A stretch of 64,000 nt of DNA from an uncultured Flavobacteriaceae bacterium (GCA_947503005.1 CANNCA010000003.1:434001-498000); one strand, 5' to 3'. Positions 16,908-26,676 are shown, numbered from the stretch's first letter. Numbers and translations: made by a program. Notes: a model not told the origin generated them from the sequence alone.

Positions 16908-17192
16908 AACAAACACATTTTATTCGAACGCGTTTCCCAAGATCGTACCTAATGGATTGGCAGTTTCATAAAAACCTTATATGCATTTAATTTTTAATTT
17001 TTAAAATGAATAGAGCATTAACTACTCTGGATTAAAAAATACGTTTCGATCCTACATTTAAAAAAACAAAGGGGAATTATAGTAAAAATAGACATTTTAC
17101 GGCCAATTTCCTCAATTTTGAGTTTAAAATTTATCTTCAGGCAAACGACATAAGTACTTATGTTTCAATTAGTCTGCCATTATATTATTGCT
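16908..17192. other. Non-coding A+T-rich gap
   Basis: Nothing recognisable between the gene remnant and the stop of the 175-aa gene; no strong hairpin and no ORF of note. Confidence 0.4.
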
Positions 17193-17720
17193 TTAGTTTG
17201 GTAGTGCTGTAAAATCTCCTTTTACATGAATAGAATCGCCTATCGTATTTTTAAAATATATATCCATAGATCCCTTTACGGCCTCATCATCAAGCTTCGC
17301 AATCTTAATTTCTCCAAAATGGGCAAAAAAAGGTAAATCCACTGAATTTTTGCTATTCAGAAAACCAAAAACACCATCTATATGATTAAGAAGGCCATCT
17401 TCGTCCTTTGCAACCTGATACGATCCAGGGGCAATTCCCCCTAAACTTTTCTTTCTCGAAATTATGAACTCTACTTCACGTTCAGAAGTTACATTGTCAT
17501 CTTCAATGTGGATTTTCAAAATGGAAAATTTGATGCCATCATAGGTTGTTTCAGTACCCGTTTTGAACTTTGTCTTATAGTACAAGTCGTGGTCAAAGTT
17601 TTCCGAACTACTTGAAATACCACCTTTCAAACCACTCTCAAATTCAGCATTAGACAACAAGAACAACGGCAAGAGTGCCAAGAGACACTTTCTAAAATAC
17701 TTTTTAAAAATTGATGCCAT
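17193..17720 (-). CDS. Exported protein of unknown function
   Basis: 175 aa. The N-terminus is a signal peptide (RKCLLALLPLFLLSNAEF). The mature part is beta-rich with an SLGGIAPGSYQV segment and LDDEAVKGSMDIYF, compatible with a small beta-barrel or sandwich, but I recognise no domain. It lies 22 bases behind a 54-aa ORF on the same strand, probably one transcript. It has no ECF-type box. Confidence 0.6.
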   Translation of the reverse strand: MASIFKKYFRKCLLALLPLFLLSNAEFESGLKGGISSSSENFDHDLYYKTKFKTGTETTYDGIKFSILKIHIEDDNVTSEREVEFIISRKKSLGGIAPGSYQVAKDEDGLLNHIDGVFGFLNSKNSVDLPFFAHFGEIKIAKLDDEAVKGSMDIYFKNTIGDSIHVKGDFTALPN

Positions 17721-17742
17721 CGCTTCTTTTCAGTTTATAAGA

Positions 17743-17907
17743 TTATTCAGTTTTACTGGTACTATCTAAATTGTCACTAATTAAACGGGATTCTGTATCC
17801 ATATAATAATCAGCCTCATTTTCCGAAATCATGACCTCAGTCTCTGTAAGAGCTGCTATTAACAACATCACTACAAAAAAGACAAACATGATAAAGCATT
17901 TTTTCAT
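17743..17907 (-). CDS. 54-aa small membrane-anchored or secreted peptide
   Basis: ATG at 17907 opens a 54-codon frame. It starts MKKCFIMFVFFVVMLLIAAL, a clear hydrophobic signal or anchor, and continues with an acidic tail rich in Glu, Asp, Ser and Thr ending SKTE. It lies 22 bases upstream of the 175-aa exported protein. No family known. The hydrophobic start, codon regularity and tight spacing support a real gene. Confidence 0.5.
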   Translation of the reverse strand: MKKCFIMFVFFVVMLLIAALTETEVMISENEADYYMDTESRLISDNLDSTSKTE

Positions 17908-18262
17908 TACCCAAAATATTAGTTCCTAAACTTGATTTCTATATGGTTCTAAATCGAGGGAACTAAAGTGAAAAACGATTTCTGCCTCTAAACTAGGACA
18001 AGACCCCTGTCTTATTTAGTCATTTTGTGCAAATGGTGCAATTTCTTGTATAAATTGCAATGTCTTGCCTTATCTATACAATTGATAACAAAAAACATAC
18101 TTTAACCCGTTTGAAAATGTAAGAAATAACTGCATTTTTGAAGTTAAAAACTATTTACTTGGTGTTTTTAGCAAATTACACTTGAATTTTGCCCATTGGT
18201 ACATCTTTTTAAAAAAACACGAAACATCGTGCTATTTTTGATTAACTTTCTCTATAAAGAAG
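17908..18262. other. Divergent regulatory gap before the LytTR regulator
   Basis: 355 bases between the 54-aa ORF (minus) and the response regulator (plus). It holds TTCTTGTATAAATTGCA (18043-18059) and, 21 bases on, ATTGATAACA; the same 17-mer directly followed by TTGATAACA occurs at 6144. No ORF. Confidence 0.45.
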
Positions 18263-19006
18263 ATGATTCCTATGATTGAAGCGGTACTGGTCGATGACGA
18301 AATAAAAGCTCTCCAAAGCCTGTCTTGGGAGCTAACGAATTTTAGTGAAGAAATTGAGGTCTCGGCTTCCTTCACTGATCCTTTTGAAGCACTTGGCCAT
18401 TTGGAGACCCATACTCCTGATTGTCTTTTTTTAGATATTGAAATGCCCACAATGGATGGGTTTCAATTCATTCAAAAATTAAAGAACAAGAACTTTCCGG
18501 TTGTAATTACTACAGCCTATAATCAATATGCCATTAAAGCTTTAAAAAACGAAGCGATCGATTATCTCTTAAAACCTATAGATACCGATGACTTGAAAGA
18601 CACTATTGTTAAGATAAAGAAGTTCAATGCTAAAAATTTCACCGCAGAGCGTTTAGAAAAAATATTATTGAATTTCAATTCCAATTCCATTCACAAAAAG
18701 ATAACCTTTAATACGGACGGAAAACTAGTTTTTCTTGACAGTGATGAGATAATCTATGCAGAGTCGGACGGAAATTATAGTACTATTTACCTTACTGATG
18801 GGCATAAAATGGTATTAACCAAAAAATTGAAAGAGGTGAATGAAATACTTCCGCAAGACTCTTTTTTCAGGATTCATAATTCTTATATCATAAATCTGCA
18901 TAAAATAAAGGAATTTCTTAAAACGGACGGATACGTCATTTTAAAACCAAACCACAAAATACCTGTATCACGACAGAAAAAATCCGATTTTCTGGATATG
19001 TTGTAA
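18263..19006 (+). CDS. LytTR-type response regulator
   Basis: 247 aa. Receiver domain at ~5-125 with the acidic pair DDE (residues 11-13), phosphoacceptor D58 in FLDIEMP, Thr in VITTAYNQYA and Lys in YLLKPI. LytTR DNA-binding domain at ~140-247 (IIYAESDGNYSTIYL, FFRIHNSYIIN). Either M1 or M4 could start it. It lies directly upstream of its cognate LytS-type kinase, which starts 65 bases later from the preferred ATG. It probably controls genes in response to that kinase; binding sites not determined. Confidence 0.93.
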   Translation: MIPMIEAVLVDDEIKALQSLSWELTNFSEEIEVSASFTDPFEALGHLETHTPDCLFLDIEMPTMDGFQFIQKLKNKNFPVVITTAYNQYAIKALKNEAIDYLLKPIDTDDLKDTIVKIKKFNAKNFTAERLEKILLNFNSNSIHKKITFNTDGKLVFLDSDEIIYAESDGNYSTIYLTDGHKMVLTKKLKEVNEILPQDSFFRIHNSYIINLHKIKEFLKTDGYVILKPNHKIPVSRQKKSDFLDML

Positions 19007-19071
19007 ACTTCTGCATGCCATATCAAACCAAACATAATGCCTTTGGCATGTTCACTCCCCTCATTAAGATA

Positions 19072-20994
19072 ATGAAGTGCTGTCTTTATGTTTTTTCCCT
19101 TTTAACAGCACTGCAAGGATTTTCCCAGTCCATCCCGGAAGACTTTAAAAAATCTGTCGATAGTCTTATTAGTAAAGCACCAAGTACCTATGGTGAAATA
19201 GATGCTGTCTTCAACCGAAATAGAAGCGATTCAATCTTAATGCGTTATTTCGCGAATAAAACAATCGAGAAGGGCTATCTTGACGGGCAAGCGTACGCCA
19301 TCAATCAACTCGGAAGAAAATACCGAAACACCTCACAGTATTCGAAAGCATTAGCCCTGCACCAACGCGCTTTGGAAATCGCGGAGGAGGCGGATAATCT
19401 TGAATTTAGGGTATATGCACTCAATATGCTAAGTGTAGTTTACCGCCGTACAGATGCCATAAAATCTGCGTTGGATTATAATCAAGAAGCCTTAGAATTG
19501 GCGGAAACCGTAGATAATCCAAGTGACGGCATCAAAAGAGGCATCAATGTCTCACTGAACGGTATAGGAAATATATATCAAATTTTGGAGCAGTACGATG
19601 TCGCCATAGCACAGTTCAAACGGTCGATGGAACTTGAAAGGCAACTGGGGAACAAATTAGGACTTGCCATCAATAATCAAAACATCGGAGAATGTCTCGA
19701 GTCACAAGGAAATCTTGAAGAAGCATTGGAATATTATAGGACCTCCCTATCCTTCAATGAGGAAATAGATAACAACATGGGGCGGATCATCTGCAATAAC
19801 AGCATCGCCCAAATATTCGTCAAACAGAACAAGATTGATGAGGCACTTGAAATACTAAATCCCACCCTAAAGGCATCAACTGATAACGGAGACCATTTTC
19901 TGACTTCATCAGTCTATGTTACCCTTGGTTGGGCATTGATGCAAAAAAAAAGTTACGAAGAGGCAAAAGAAAATTTGCAAAAAGGCCTTGAGCTTGCAAA
20001 AAAGTTCAACTTACCTAGTGGAATCTCACAAGCCAATAAATTATTGTCTGAACTGGCTACCCATCAGGGCGATTATAAATCGGCCCTAAATTACTACCAA
20101 GAAGCGCAAGAGTTCGAAAAGGAAATATCTAACGACCGCAATTTGCGCTATGTCAATGACATGGTTATGCGTTATGAAACCGAAAAGCGCACCAATGAAT
20201 TGGAAAAACTGGCAGAAGAAAACGAAAAGGTCAAACAAGAATTGGTTAAAAATCGGACCCGTTTATTAATTAGCGGTATTGTTATCGCGCTGTTGGCCGG
20301 CATACTTTATATTTTATACCGACAATACCAGCTTAAGAACGAAAAAAAACTATTGACCTTGGAACAAACCATGTTACGAAGTCAAATGAACCCGCACTTT
20401 TTGTTCAATTCTTTGAATTCGATCAAACTCTATATTATCAACAATGAACAGAAAAATGCTGTTCATTATTTGAATAAGTTTTCAAAACTAGTACGTAAAA
20501 TATTGGAGGCTTCATCTTTAAAAGAGATTCCGTTAGCGGACGAATTAGAGACCGTGGAACTTTACATGAATATTGAGAACATCCGGTTTTCCAATGAGAT
20601 CAATTTTGAAACCCAGATTGCCGAAGGAATCGATCCGCACAATGTGAAAATTCCATCACTGATACTTCAACCATTTCTTGAAAACGCTTTGTGGCATGGA
20701 CTTTCTTCAAAAGAAGGTGAAAAAAGCATAGTTCTTGAGGTGACCAAAGGATTTGACGAGGGTTTTATCGATATAGCTATAACAGATAATGGTATCGGAA
20801 GGGAAGCTGCAGAAACCATCAAAGAGAGCAAGGTGCTCAAGCGAAAATCCGTAGGCATCGATATTACCAAAGAGCGTTTGACCAACTTCTCACGTGATTA
20901 TCAGAATTCTTTTGACCTTGAAATTATTGATCTTTTTGATGAAGGGGGCAACGCGGCGGGCACAAAAATCCTTTTACATATCCCTACGCTTTAG
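19072..20994 (+). CDS. TPR-containing LytS-type sensor histidine kinase
   Basis: About 640 aa from the ATG at 19072, which gives a proper signal peptide (MKCCLYVFSLLTALQGFSQS); a longer frame opens at 19015. A periplasmic TPR array of six or so units covers residues ~60-370, then a coiled coil, one TM helix (LLISGIVIALLAGILYILY), and a His_kinase domain with the phospho-His in QMNPHFLFNSLNSIKLYI. The HATPase region follows (PFLENALWHGL, ITDNGIGREAA). It pairs with the LytTR regulator. The last 11 bases overlap the convergent DUF3109 gene. Confidence 0.93.
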   Translation: MKCCLYVFSLLTALQGFSQSIPEDFKKSVDSLISKAPSTYGEIDAVFNRNRSDSILMRYFANKTIEKGYLDGQAYAINQLGRKYRNTSQYSKALALHQRALEIAEEADNLEFRVYALNMLSVVYRRTDAIKSALDYNQEALELAETVDNPSDGIKRGINVSLNGIGNIYQILEQYDVAIAQFKRSMELERQLGNKLGLAINNQNIGECLESQGNLEEALEYYRTSLSFNEEIDNNMGRIICNNSIAQIFVKQNKIDEALEILNPTLKASTDNGDHFLTSSVYVTLGWALMQKKSYEEAKENLQKGLELAKKFNLPSGISQANKLLSELATHQGDYKSALNYYQEAQEFEKEISNDRNLRYVNDMVMRYETEKRTNELEKLAEENEKVKQELVKNRTRLLISGIVIALLAGILYILYRQYQLKNEKKLLTLEQTMLRSQMNPHFLFNSLNSIKLYIINNEQKNAVHYLNKFSKLVRKILEASSLKEIPLADELETVELYMNIENIRFSNEINFETQIAEGIDPHNVKIPSLILQPFLENALWHGLSSKEGEKSIVLEVTKGFDEGFIDIAITDNGIGREAAETIKESKVLKRKSVGIDITKERLTNFSRDYQNSFDLEIIDLFDEGGNAAGTKILLHIPTL

Positions 20995-21556
20995 AAATCG
21001 TCTTGGCCACATCCTCCAATTCAGAATACCATGCTTCTCCAAACTTACGAATCAGCGCTTCTTTCACAAATTTGTAAATAGGCACTTTCAATTCTTCACC
21101 TAGTGAACAAGCCGAATCACAGATTTCCCACTTGTGATAGTTTACGGCAGTCAGTTCGGTATATTCCTTAACTCTTACAGGGTACAAGTGGCACGAAACG
21201 GGTTTTCTCCATTGGGTTACTCCTTGATTGTAGGCTTCCTCCAAACCGCATTTTGTGACTCCGTTAGCCGAAAAAACAACATAGGCACATTCGCTACCAT
21301 TGACCAAAGGTGTTTCCCATTCACCATCTTCTCCTTTTACGAAAGCGCCTTGGTCTTCAATTGCTTTGATTCCTTCCGCCCTTAAAAAATGTTTTACATC
21401 GGCATATATGTCCACTAAAATCTCCGTTTCCGAATCTTCCAAAGGTGCTCCAGCATCACCATCGATACAACAAGCACCTTTACAAGCATTAAGATTACAG
21501 ACAAAATCGTTTTCGATGATTTCTTCTGAAACAATGGTCTTACCAATTTGGAACAT
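20984..21556 (-). CDS. DUF3109 family Cys-rich protein
   Basis: About 190 aa from the ATG at 21556 (MFQIGKTIVSEEI is the usual start of the family). It has many conserved Cys: FVCNLNACKGACCIDGDAG near the N-terminus, NGVTKCGLEEA, SCHLYPVR and ICDSACSLG. This pattern matches the DUF3109/YkgJ-like set thought to bind metal or an Fe-S cluster. Function unknown. It overlaps the kinase gene tail-to-tail. Confidence 0.9.
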   Translation of the reverse strand: MFQIGKTIVSEEIIENDFVCNLNACKGACCIDGDAGAPLEDSETEILVDIYADVKHFLRAEGIKAIEDQGAFVKGEDGEWETPLVNGSECAYVVFSANGVTKCGLEEAYNQGVTQWRKPVSCHLYPVRVKEYTELTAVNYHKWEICDSACSLGEELKVPIYKFVKEALIRKFGEAWYSELEDVAKTISKA

Positions 21557-21663
21557 GGTTTTTCTTTGAAAGATCAAAGATACTTTTTACTTGGGTAATA
21601 TTTAATCAACTCATAGCAACTTACTCTTTAATAAGCTTAAATTTGCGCAAAATTTGAAATCGT

Positions 21664-22254
21664 ATGGCATTGGATTTGAACTTTAATATTCGTGAAATAG
21701 GAACGTCGAGCATGATCCTGTTCGCAGTTATTGATATTATAGGAAGTGTGCCCATTATCATTGGACTCAGAAACAAAGTGGGACATATTCAGTCAGAAAA
21801 AGCTTCGATTGTCGCGGCCTGCATTCTAATCGCCTTTTTGTTTGTTGGAGAAGAAATTTTAAAACTCATCGGCATTGATGTCAATTCTTTCGCTGTGGCA
21901 GGTGCTTTTATCATATTCTTCATCGCCATAGAAATGATTTTAGGGATTACTCTTTATAAGGACGATGCACCTGAAAGTGCTTCAATTGTTCCTATTGCAT
22001 TTCCCTTGATTGCCGGAGCTGGAACCCTAACATCTCTTTTGTCTCTACGTGCTGAATACCATGTCGAAAACATCATCGTAGCAATTGTAGTAAACATTAT
22101 CTTTGTATATCTGGTACTGAAATCATCGAGAAGAATTGAAAAGGTTTTGGGAAAAAACGGTATCAGTATAATTCGGAAAGTTTTTGGTGTTATTCTATTG
22201 GCCATTGCCGTAAAACTGTTCGCCACCAACATCAATGCACTGCTTGGTCGTTAA
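21664..22254 (+). CDS. MarC family integral membrane protein
   Basis: 196 aa with about six hydrophobic helices and the family features FAVIDIIGSVPIIIGL near the start and PIAFPLIAGAGTLTSLLSL in the middle. MarC proteins are six-TM inner-membrane proteins whose transport role is unsettled. The frame overlaps no neighbour once the next gene is started at 22277, and a small membrane protein follows 22 bases later. Confidence 0.92.
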   Translation: MALDLNFNIREIGTSSMILFAVIDIIGSVPIIIGLRNKVGHIQSEKASIVAACILIAFLFVGEEILKLIGIDVNSFAVAGAFIIFFIAIEMILGITLYKDDAPESASIVPIAFPLIAGAGTLTSLLSLRAEYHVENIIVAIVVNIIFVYLVLKSSRRIEKVLGKNGISIIRKVFGVILLAIAVKLFATNINALLGR

Positions 22255-22276
22255 CGGCCATTACAAAATAAAAAGT

Positions 22277-22480
22277 ATGAGCAAAACTCTTTCTTTTACC
22301 TTAATAGTTTTAGCGGTTGCATTGATCGCTTATAATGTAACCTTGGTAAATTTTCAGAACCCATTGGAAGGCAATAGCGTTATCGCACTTATAGGCATAG
22401 TCGCCTCATTATGTGCAATTGTACTTCTTTTGATTTATATCACCTCAAGAAAAATCAAAGATAAGCTAGATGAAGACTAG
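22277..22480 (+). CDS. Small two-helix membrane protein
   Basis: 67 aa starting MSKTLSFTLIVLAVALIAYN; the ATG at 22277 is preferred to a longer frame that would overlap marC. Two TM helices (residues ~5-22 and ~36-57) and a basic cytoplasmic tail. Similar small proteins often follow MarC in Flavobacteriaceae. Function unknown. Its stop overlaps the S41 gene end by 4 bases. Confidence 0.7.
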   Translation: MSKTLSFTLIVLAVALIAYNVTLVNFQNPLEGNSVIALIGIVASLCAIVLLLIYITSRKIKDKLDED

Positions 22481-24102
22481 TTATTAGATTCAATTTCTTC
22501 AGCTTCTTCTTGTTTTACAGGAGGATTGTCAAGTTCTAAAACCCGTTGTAACATTTTGTCCTCGCCGCTTTTAATTTTAGCATGAACATTAGGACCGAAC
22601 AACTGTTCTGCCAATGCTGCTTTTAAGTAGAGTTTGATAGTGTCCTCATAGTCATAAAAACTCATCTTAAATCTCCTGACCATTAAATAATCTATGAACT
22701 TTTCAAAAAGTACATCATCAACTTTAAAATTTTTGACAAAATCTTGTTGGGTATAATCGGAGTATCGAGCCCGGTCTTCATCTAAATGTTCGAAAATAAA
22801 ATAAGAGAGCCATCCGTAGCTGTCCATACTCTCGACAGCTTCCTCTTCATTAGTGCCTATTGGCACAAATTCATCGGGAATGATTCCGCCACCGCCGTAG
22901 ACAATTTTACCGCCAGGGGTTTTGAATTTTAAGGAATCGGCAACCCTAATACTGTCCACCGATGTTAACTCGCCACTATGATAACGGTCTGTGAATCTTT
23001 GGTAATAGTCTTTATGACCATTTTTATAAGTTCTTTGAATACTTCTACCTGTGGGGGTATAATATCTTGAGACAGTCAATCGCACAGCAGAACCATCGCC
23101 GAGCTCCATCTCGCGTTGCACCAAGCCTTTGCCAAATGACCTGCGACCAACGATTGTACCAATATCATTGTCTTGTAAAGCGCCAGCTATTATCTCACTT
23201 GCGGAAGCAGAGCGTTCATTGATTAAAACGTAAACGGGTTTGTCTTCAAAACTACCCTCGTCAGTAGCGAAAACTTTATTGACTTTACCCTTCTTATTCT
23301 TGGTGAACAAAATCAATTTTCCATCATCCAAAAATTCATCGGCCATCTGTTCTGCGATTCCGAGATATCCACCAGGATTATCCCTTAAATCTAACGTCAA
23401 TTTTCGTGCCCCTTGTCTTTGTAAATCTTTCAATGCAGCTTTGAATTCCTTGAAGGTCGGTTCTGCAAAGCGATTGACCTTAATATATCCCATGTCATCC
23501 GTCAACATATAATAAGACTGTACACTTTTTAGCGGAACAATGTCACGTTTGATATTCGCAGTAAACAACTTATCATCTGATTTGCGATATACCTGAAGCT
23601 TTACAGATGACCCTTTGGTCCCTTTAAGCCTTTGAACAATCTCGTCATTCGTAATATTCTTTCCGAACAACGTATCATTGTCCGCCATAAGAATACGGTC
23701 TCCTGGTTTGATTCCCTTCAAAAAACTAGGGCCTTTTGCAATGGTTCTGATAACTGAAATCGTGTCTTTGTACTTGTAGAAGTTAATTCCTATGCCCACA
23801 AAATCACCTTTCATATTCTCGGATACTTGGGTCATCTCATCTTTTGGGATATAGACAGAATGTGGGTCCAGTTTTTCAAGGATATTGTTTACCGTAACGT
23901 CTACGATACTATCAGTATTGATTTCATCCACATACTCATAGTCAATGTAATCGATAAGCCGATTCAGTTTGTCTTTTTTGGAATTTGTTGTAAAGAGTTT
24001 TTCAGGAGTATCGTTAAAATTCAATTTACCCCCAAGAAATAACCCCAACGCTAAGGCAGCGGCTAAAACTGTAGGCCATAAATAATTGTTTTTTTTCGAC
24101 AT
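22477..24102 (-). CDS. S41 family C-terminal processing peptidase
   Basis: 541 aa. N-terminal anchor (WPTVLAAALALGLFLGG), then a PDZ domain at ~90-180 (VGIGINFYKYKDTISVI, GIKPGDRILMADN) and the S41 catalytic core. The nucleophile Ser lies in NERSASASEIIAGALQ and the Lys general base in RRSFGKGLVQ. The C-terminal ~150 residues are helical. It is a periplasmic protease of the Ctp/Prc type. The dCMP deaminase gene lies 21 bases upstream on the same strand, a common pairing in this family. Confidence 0.95.
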   Translation of the reverse strand: MSKKNNYLWPTVLAAALALGLFLGGKLNFNDTPEKLFTTNSKKDKLNRLIDYIDYEYVDEINTDSIVDVTVNNILEKLDPHSVYIPKDEMTQVSENMKGDFVGIGINFYKYKDTISVIRTIAKGPSFLKGIKPGDRILMADNDTLFGKNITNDEIVQRLKGTKGSSVKLQVYRKSDDKLFTANIKRDIVPLKSVQSYYMLTDDMGYIKVNRFAEPTFKEFKAALKDLQRQGARKLTLDLRDNPGGYLGIAEQMADEFLDDGKLILFTKNKKGKVNKVFATDEGSFEDKPVYVLINERSASASEIIAGALQDNDIGTIVGRRSFGKGLVQREMELGDGSAVRLTVSRYYTPTGRSIQRTYKNGHKDYYQRFTDRYHSGELTSVDSIRVADSLKFKTPGGKIVYGGGGIIPDEFVPIGTNEEEAVESMDSYGWLSYFIFEHLDEDRARYSDYTQQDFVKNFKVDDVLFEKFIDYLMVRRFKMSFYDYEDTIKLYLKAALAEQLFGPNVHAKIKSGEDKMLQRVLELDNPPVKQEEAEEIESNN

Positions 24103-24123
24103 TATCTTTTAGCTATTCTTTTC

Positions 24124-24552
24124 TTAGGTTATTTCGGGAAGATGCTCTAGGGCAACACCCGCTCTTTCTAAAAACTTTAATCCAGAATCATCTTTATAAG
24201 CAATCTGATATACCACACGTTTTATGCCAGATTGATGAATGAGCTTACTGCATTGTTGGCAGGGCGACAGCGTAATATATAGTGTGGCACCTTCACATGA
24301 TTGTGTTGATGATGCCACCTTGGAAATCGCATTAGCTTCGGCATGAAGCACGTACCATTTTGTGTAACCCTCATCATCTTCGCAAACATTTTCAAAACCC
24401 GTTGGGGTGCCATTATAACCATCAGAAATAATCATACGATCTCTTACGATAATTGCGCCAACTTTTTTTCGCTCACAATATGATAATTTACCCCACTCCA
24501 ATGCCATCCGCAAATAGGCTTTGTCATATTTGGTTTGTTTGGTTTTCTTCAT
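24124..24552 (-). CDS. dCMP/cytidine deaminase family protein
   Basis: 142 aa from the ATG at 24552 (MKKTKQTKYDKAYLRMALEW). Zinc-deaminase motifs are present: HAE in WYVLHAEANAIS (His ligand and catalytic Glu) and PCQQC in ITLSPCQQCSKL (two Cys ligands). It converts dCMP to dUMP and so feeds dTMP synthesis. It lies upstream of the S41 gene in an apparent operon. Confidence 0.93.
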   Translation of the reverse strand: MKKTKQTKYDKAYLRMALEWGKLSYCERKKVGAIIVRDRMIISDGYNGTPTGFENVCEDDEGYTKWYVLHAEANAISKVASSTQSCEGATLYITLSPCQQCSKLIHQSGIKRVVYQIAYKDDSGLKFLERAGVALEHLPEIT

Positions 24553-24632
24553 GTATACAAGCACTTGCAAGCATCTAAGATACCTGCTTTCAAAAATTCC
24601 TACAACCTTAATGGGTTAAATTTAACATTGCC

Positions 24633-25217
24633 CTACCAAGGGAACGTCGCAATCAACATCGGTATTGTAATGAGAATAATCAAAATTGAGCCTATGATAA
24701 CAAATAATGATGGCTTAATTTTTAAAACGGATAAGAATATTGAAGTTATTGCCATTGCAAAGAACACTATGAACACTTGTGATATTTCAATTCCTGTAGC
24801 GAAACCTAATAATGGCACTAATTTATTTTCTTCTTCGGCCATCAGCATTTTGAAGTAATTGCTAAAGCCAAAACCATGTATTAGTCCAAAGAACGCAGTT
24901 GCAAAAATATGAAGTAAAATACTTTTATTTTCTGTAGATGCTTTGATGAAATTTAAATTGAACAACGCGGTTCCCAGAATCGTTACCGGAATCAAGAATT
25001 CGATAAGGCCGGCATCCATCACCAAAATTTCATAGACTGACAAGTACAGTGAAAAACAATGGGCCAAAGTAAATATCGTTGCTAGTAGCAACACTTTTTT
25101 CCAGCTCTTGAACGTGAACGGAAGCGCCAATGCTGCCAAGAATAAAATATGGTCATATGCGGCAAAATCCAATACGTGGTTGAGGCCGAGTTTTATGTAG
25201 AACCAAAAATCTTGCAT
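24633..25217 (-). CDS. HupE/UreJ family membrane protein
   Basis: 194 aa, about six TM helices. Family motifs: GLNHVLDFAAYDHILFL near the N-terminus, TLAHCFSLYLSV, and FGLIHGFGFS. HupE/UreJ proteins are linked to nickel or cobalt uptake for hydrogenase and urease, and His residues in these motifs are the expected metal ligands. No urease or hydrogenase genes are in the window, so the substrate here is open. Monocistronic by position. Confidence 0.92.
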   Translation of the reverse strand: MQDFWFYIKLGLNHVLDFAAYDHILFLAALALPFTFKSWKKVLLLATIFTLAHCFSLYLSVYEILVMDAGLIEFLIPVTILGTALFNLNFIKASTENKSILLHIFATAFFGLIHGFGFSNYFKMLMAEEENKLVPLLGFATGIEISQVFIVFFAMAITSIFLSVLKIKPSLFVIIGSILIILITIPMLIATFPW

Positions 25218-25348
25218 TTTTTTAAGTATTCAGTAAGCCGTCACGGTTGACAGCTTTTTTTACTGGATGGTACTATGCAAATTGCAAACCATTATGCCTT
25301 GATGGTGACAAAAGGTTGTAGTGAACTTTTCTACTACTACGTCGAAAG

Positions 25349-26083
25349 TCATATACCACGTTCCTTTTGAATTGTCTCATAGGCTTTTTGAACCTGCTTG
25401 AATTTTTCTTCCGCACCCTTTTTGATGGCTTCGTTTTCAGTATTCACCCGATCTGGATGGTATTTTTTGGCCATGGTTCTATAGGCCTTTTTCACCTCGT
25501 CATCGGTCGCAGATTTTTGAATTTCCAAAATCTTGTAGGCCGTGTCGGCTGATTTAACGAACATCGCCTTGATACTTTCAAAGTCACGAAAAGCAACTCG
25601 CAAATACCCTGCGATTTCCTTTATCTTATTGATTTCTGCATTACTCACATTGCCATCGGCTTGGGCAATTCCGAATAAGAAATGTAGTAACTGCAGCCGA
25701 ACTTCATAACGCGTACGTTGGTTCAAAAAAGCACAAATGCGTTGCGCCGATATTTCCCTGTTCTTGCTAACGTCGTTGAATGTGCGAAAAATGGCATTTG
25801 CTTTCTCTTTTCCATAAGTACTTACAAAATACTGGCGTACGTAGTCCATTTCGGTTTGACTTACAGTACCATCCGCTTTAATCACAATAGAACAAAGTGA
25901 AATCAGATTGAGCTCAAAATCCGCTGGAGAGACTTTTTGTCTGGTTAGGTCACCAAGTACGCTTTTCGCATTTCCTCCCTGGTTCATTTGACCATCTACA
26001 AAACTGCCTACTAAAAAGCCCAATATCGCCCCTGGGTAACGAAAAAGATAATAACCGATGAGGGCTGCAATCCATTTAATCAT
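25349..26083 (-). CDS. TerB/DnaJ-domain protein (DjlA-like)
   Basis: 244 aa from the ATG at 26083 ([22 protein letters not shown]), preferred over a start at 26158 because it gives the DjlA-like N-terminal membrane hairpin. TerB-like region at ~65-165 with repeated acidic helices ([26 protein letters not shown]). C-terminal J domain at ~180-240 with the diagnostic HPD ([11 protein letters not shown]). It is probably a membrane-tethered cochaperone for DnaK. Confidence 0.9.
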   Translation of the reverse strand: MIKWIAALIGYYLFRYPGAILGFLVGSFVDGQMNQGGNAKSVLGDLTRQKVSPADFELNLISLCSIVIKADGTVSQTEMDYVRQYFVSTYGKEKANAIFRTFNDVSKNREISAQRICAFLNQRTRYEVRLQLLHFLFGIAQADGNVSNAEINKIKEIAGYLRVAFRDFESIKAMFVKSADTAYKILEIQKSATDDEVKKAYRTMAKKYHPDRVNTENEAIKKGAEEKFKQVQKAYETIQKERGI

Positions 26084-26218
26084 GCTTTGCTTTTTGCCAA
26101 AGATAAGTCGCTGTAGTCTGATGAACAAAACGAGCATTGGCTTATCATGTAAAGTCAAGAAAATAATACGACAAATTGAGTATCTTTACGGACTGAAATA
26201 AAAATTAAAAAATATACT

Positions 26219-26629
26219 ATGTACCCTGCAGAATTAGTAAAACCTATGAGAGATGATTTGGCCAACGCCGGATTTGAAGAATTATATACAGCGGAAGCCG
26301 TCGAAAATGCCATCAAACAAGAAGGAACAACCTTGGTTGTCGTTAATTCTGTTTGTGGTTGTGCCGCTGCAAACGCAAGACCCGCCGCTAAGATGAGTTT
26401 ACTTAACGAAAAAAAACCGGATCATGCGGTGACCGTTTTTGCCGGCGTCGATACCGAAGCTGTTGATGCGGCACGTAATATGATGATTCCTTTTCCGCCA
26501 TCATCACCGAGTATGGCTTTATTTAAAAACGGGGAATTGGTACACATGATCGAGCGTCATCACATTGAAGGTAGACCGGCTGAGTTGATTGCACAGAATT
26601 TGACGGAAGCCTACAACGAGTTCTGCTAG
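26219..26629 (+). CDS. BrxA/BrxB family bacilliredoxin
   Basis: 136 aa. The YphP/YqiW-type CGC motif is visible in VVNSVCGCAAANARPA. The C-terminal MIERHHIEGRPAELIAQNL is also typical. Such proteins remove bacillithiol or act as thiol-disulfide reductases in the cytoplasm. The gene is single and followed by a strong terminator. Confidence 0.95.
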   Translation: MYPAELVKPMRDDLANAGFEELYTAEAVENAIKQEGTTLVVVNSVCGCAAANARPAAKMSLLNEKKPDHAVTVFAGVDTEAVDAARNMMIPFPPSSPSMALFKNGELVHMIERHHIEGRPAELIAQNLTEAYNEFC

Positions 26630-26676
26630 ATTTTAGCTTTAAGGTTTAAAAAAGACCTTTGAAAATTGTTCAATAG

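Noticed and set aside
22235-22276. Longer start of the small membrane protein overlapping marC
   Set aside because: The ATG at 22277 gives a clean two-helix protein without overlap.
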